Shown one piece after another: positions 63,818 through 64,000 of a stretch of 64,000 nt of DNA (position 1 is its first letter; every line of letters starts with the position of its first letter). The position numbers and the translations under genes are program-made. The notes under the pieces were generated by a model. The model was not told the origin of the DNA, ran no database searches, and saw only the letters and a program-made list of their open reading frames with translations. This DNA comes from Saturnia japonica (taxonomy: Eukaryota; Arthropoda; Insecta; Lepidoptera; Saturniidae): the NCBI GenBank assembly GCA_033032175.1, contig CM065306.1, forward strand, positions 10,558,001-10,622,000, written 5' to 3'.

Positions 63818-64000
63818 TCTGACTACACTGTTAGCCTTAGGGGCCCTGAAGCCGCTGGCCTTTTACAGCTTCACCGAACTTGGGAGCGAGCGCAGAAGGC
63901 ACTCAACCACGAAAGTTGTTTGGACGACTCGCACGAGGGTGCCAAAGTGGCCGAACCTCGGCTCGGACGGTCGTCGCGCATGCAAATAGGTCGCGATCTA
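63818..64000 (-). mobile_element. Jockey-like LINE 3' end, cut by window edge
   Basis: 'tgactacactgttagcctta', 'acgagggtgccaaagtggcc' and 'ggtcgcgatcta' match 9432-9630 closely. The T run at about 63808-63817 is its poly(A) tail. The body continues beyond the window. Confidence 0.8.

Overview
This is a eukaryotic window: AT-rich, intron-bearing and full of transposable elements. It is almost certainly lepidopteran (moth or butterfly). The protein evidence is an insect E75 nuclear receptor gene. The repeat evidence is Helitron-like elements whose 3' ends read ...GCGGGCAC..AGCTAG|T and whose 5' ends read TC(C/T)ATACTAATAT, a tRNA-derived SINE, and mariner/Tc1, jockey-like and Ty3/gypsy elements of kinds common in Lepidoptera. 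The species cannot be read from the sequence.

Layout. 1-9 kb: repeat-rich DNA with SINE and Helitron pieces, a possible two-exon WD40 fragment (816-1075), and a decayed Tc1-like element (about 4782-6524) sitting inside Helitron-like arms. 9-13 kb: a nest in which a 5'-truncated jockey-like LINE (9411-11810, minus) has landed in the terminal repeat of a mariner-superfamily element (9399-12934) and made a 12-bp target duplication. 13-18 kb: a complete short Helitron, a second mariner of the same transposase family with 32-bp terminal repeats, a 49-bp hairpin and a hAT-type MITE. 18-25 kb: mostly AT-rich DNA with one long Helitron-like stretch and a GC-rich island. 26-29 kb: a 1.6-kb unit bounded by 22-bp inverted repeats that holds a Helitron helicase remnant and a near-perfect palindrome of about 150 bp per arm, then a pogo/Tigger-like MITE. 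29-36 kb: a TATA-containing candidate promoter, a DD34D mariner, a complete 740-bp Helitron and a jockey 3' fragment. 36.3-40.8 kb: a young Ty3/gypsy LTR retrotransposon with near-identical LTRs. 41-54 kb: AT-rich DNA with scattered repeats.

55-61.3 kb: the main gene, E75 (Eip75B orthologue), on the minus strand. The window holds the shared 3' exons (hinge, ligand-binding domain, F domain) and two alternative first coding exons. One encodes an E75B-type N-terminus with only the second zinc finger (692 aa product). The other encodes a 21-aa E75D-type N-terminus with no zinc finger (613 aa product). The exon for the first zinc finger, used by E75A/C, is not in the window, so the gene probably continues past the right edge. 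Several GC-rich islands (57.3-57.8, 58.6-58.9, 60.2-60.6, 61.4-61.8, 62.5-62.7, 63.2-63.4 kb) lie in and upstream of these exons and are candidate promoters or enhancers. The window ends in another jockey 3' fragment.

Apart from E75, and possibly the WD40 fragment, every protein-like segment recognised here belongs to a transposable element. Most are inactivated by frameshifts, stops or deletions. No CRISPR array, operon or prokaryotic feature is present.
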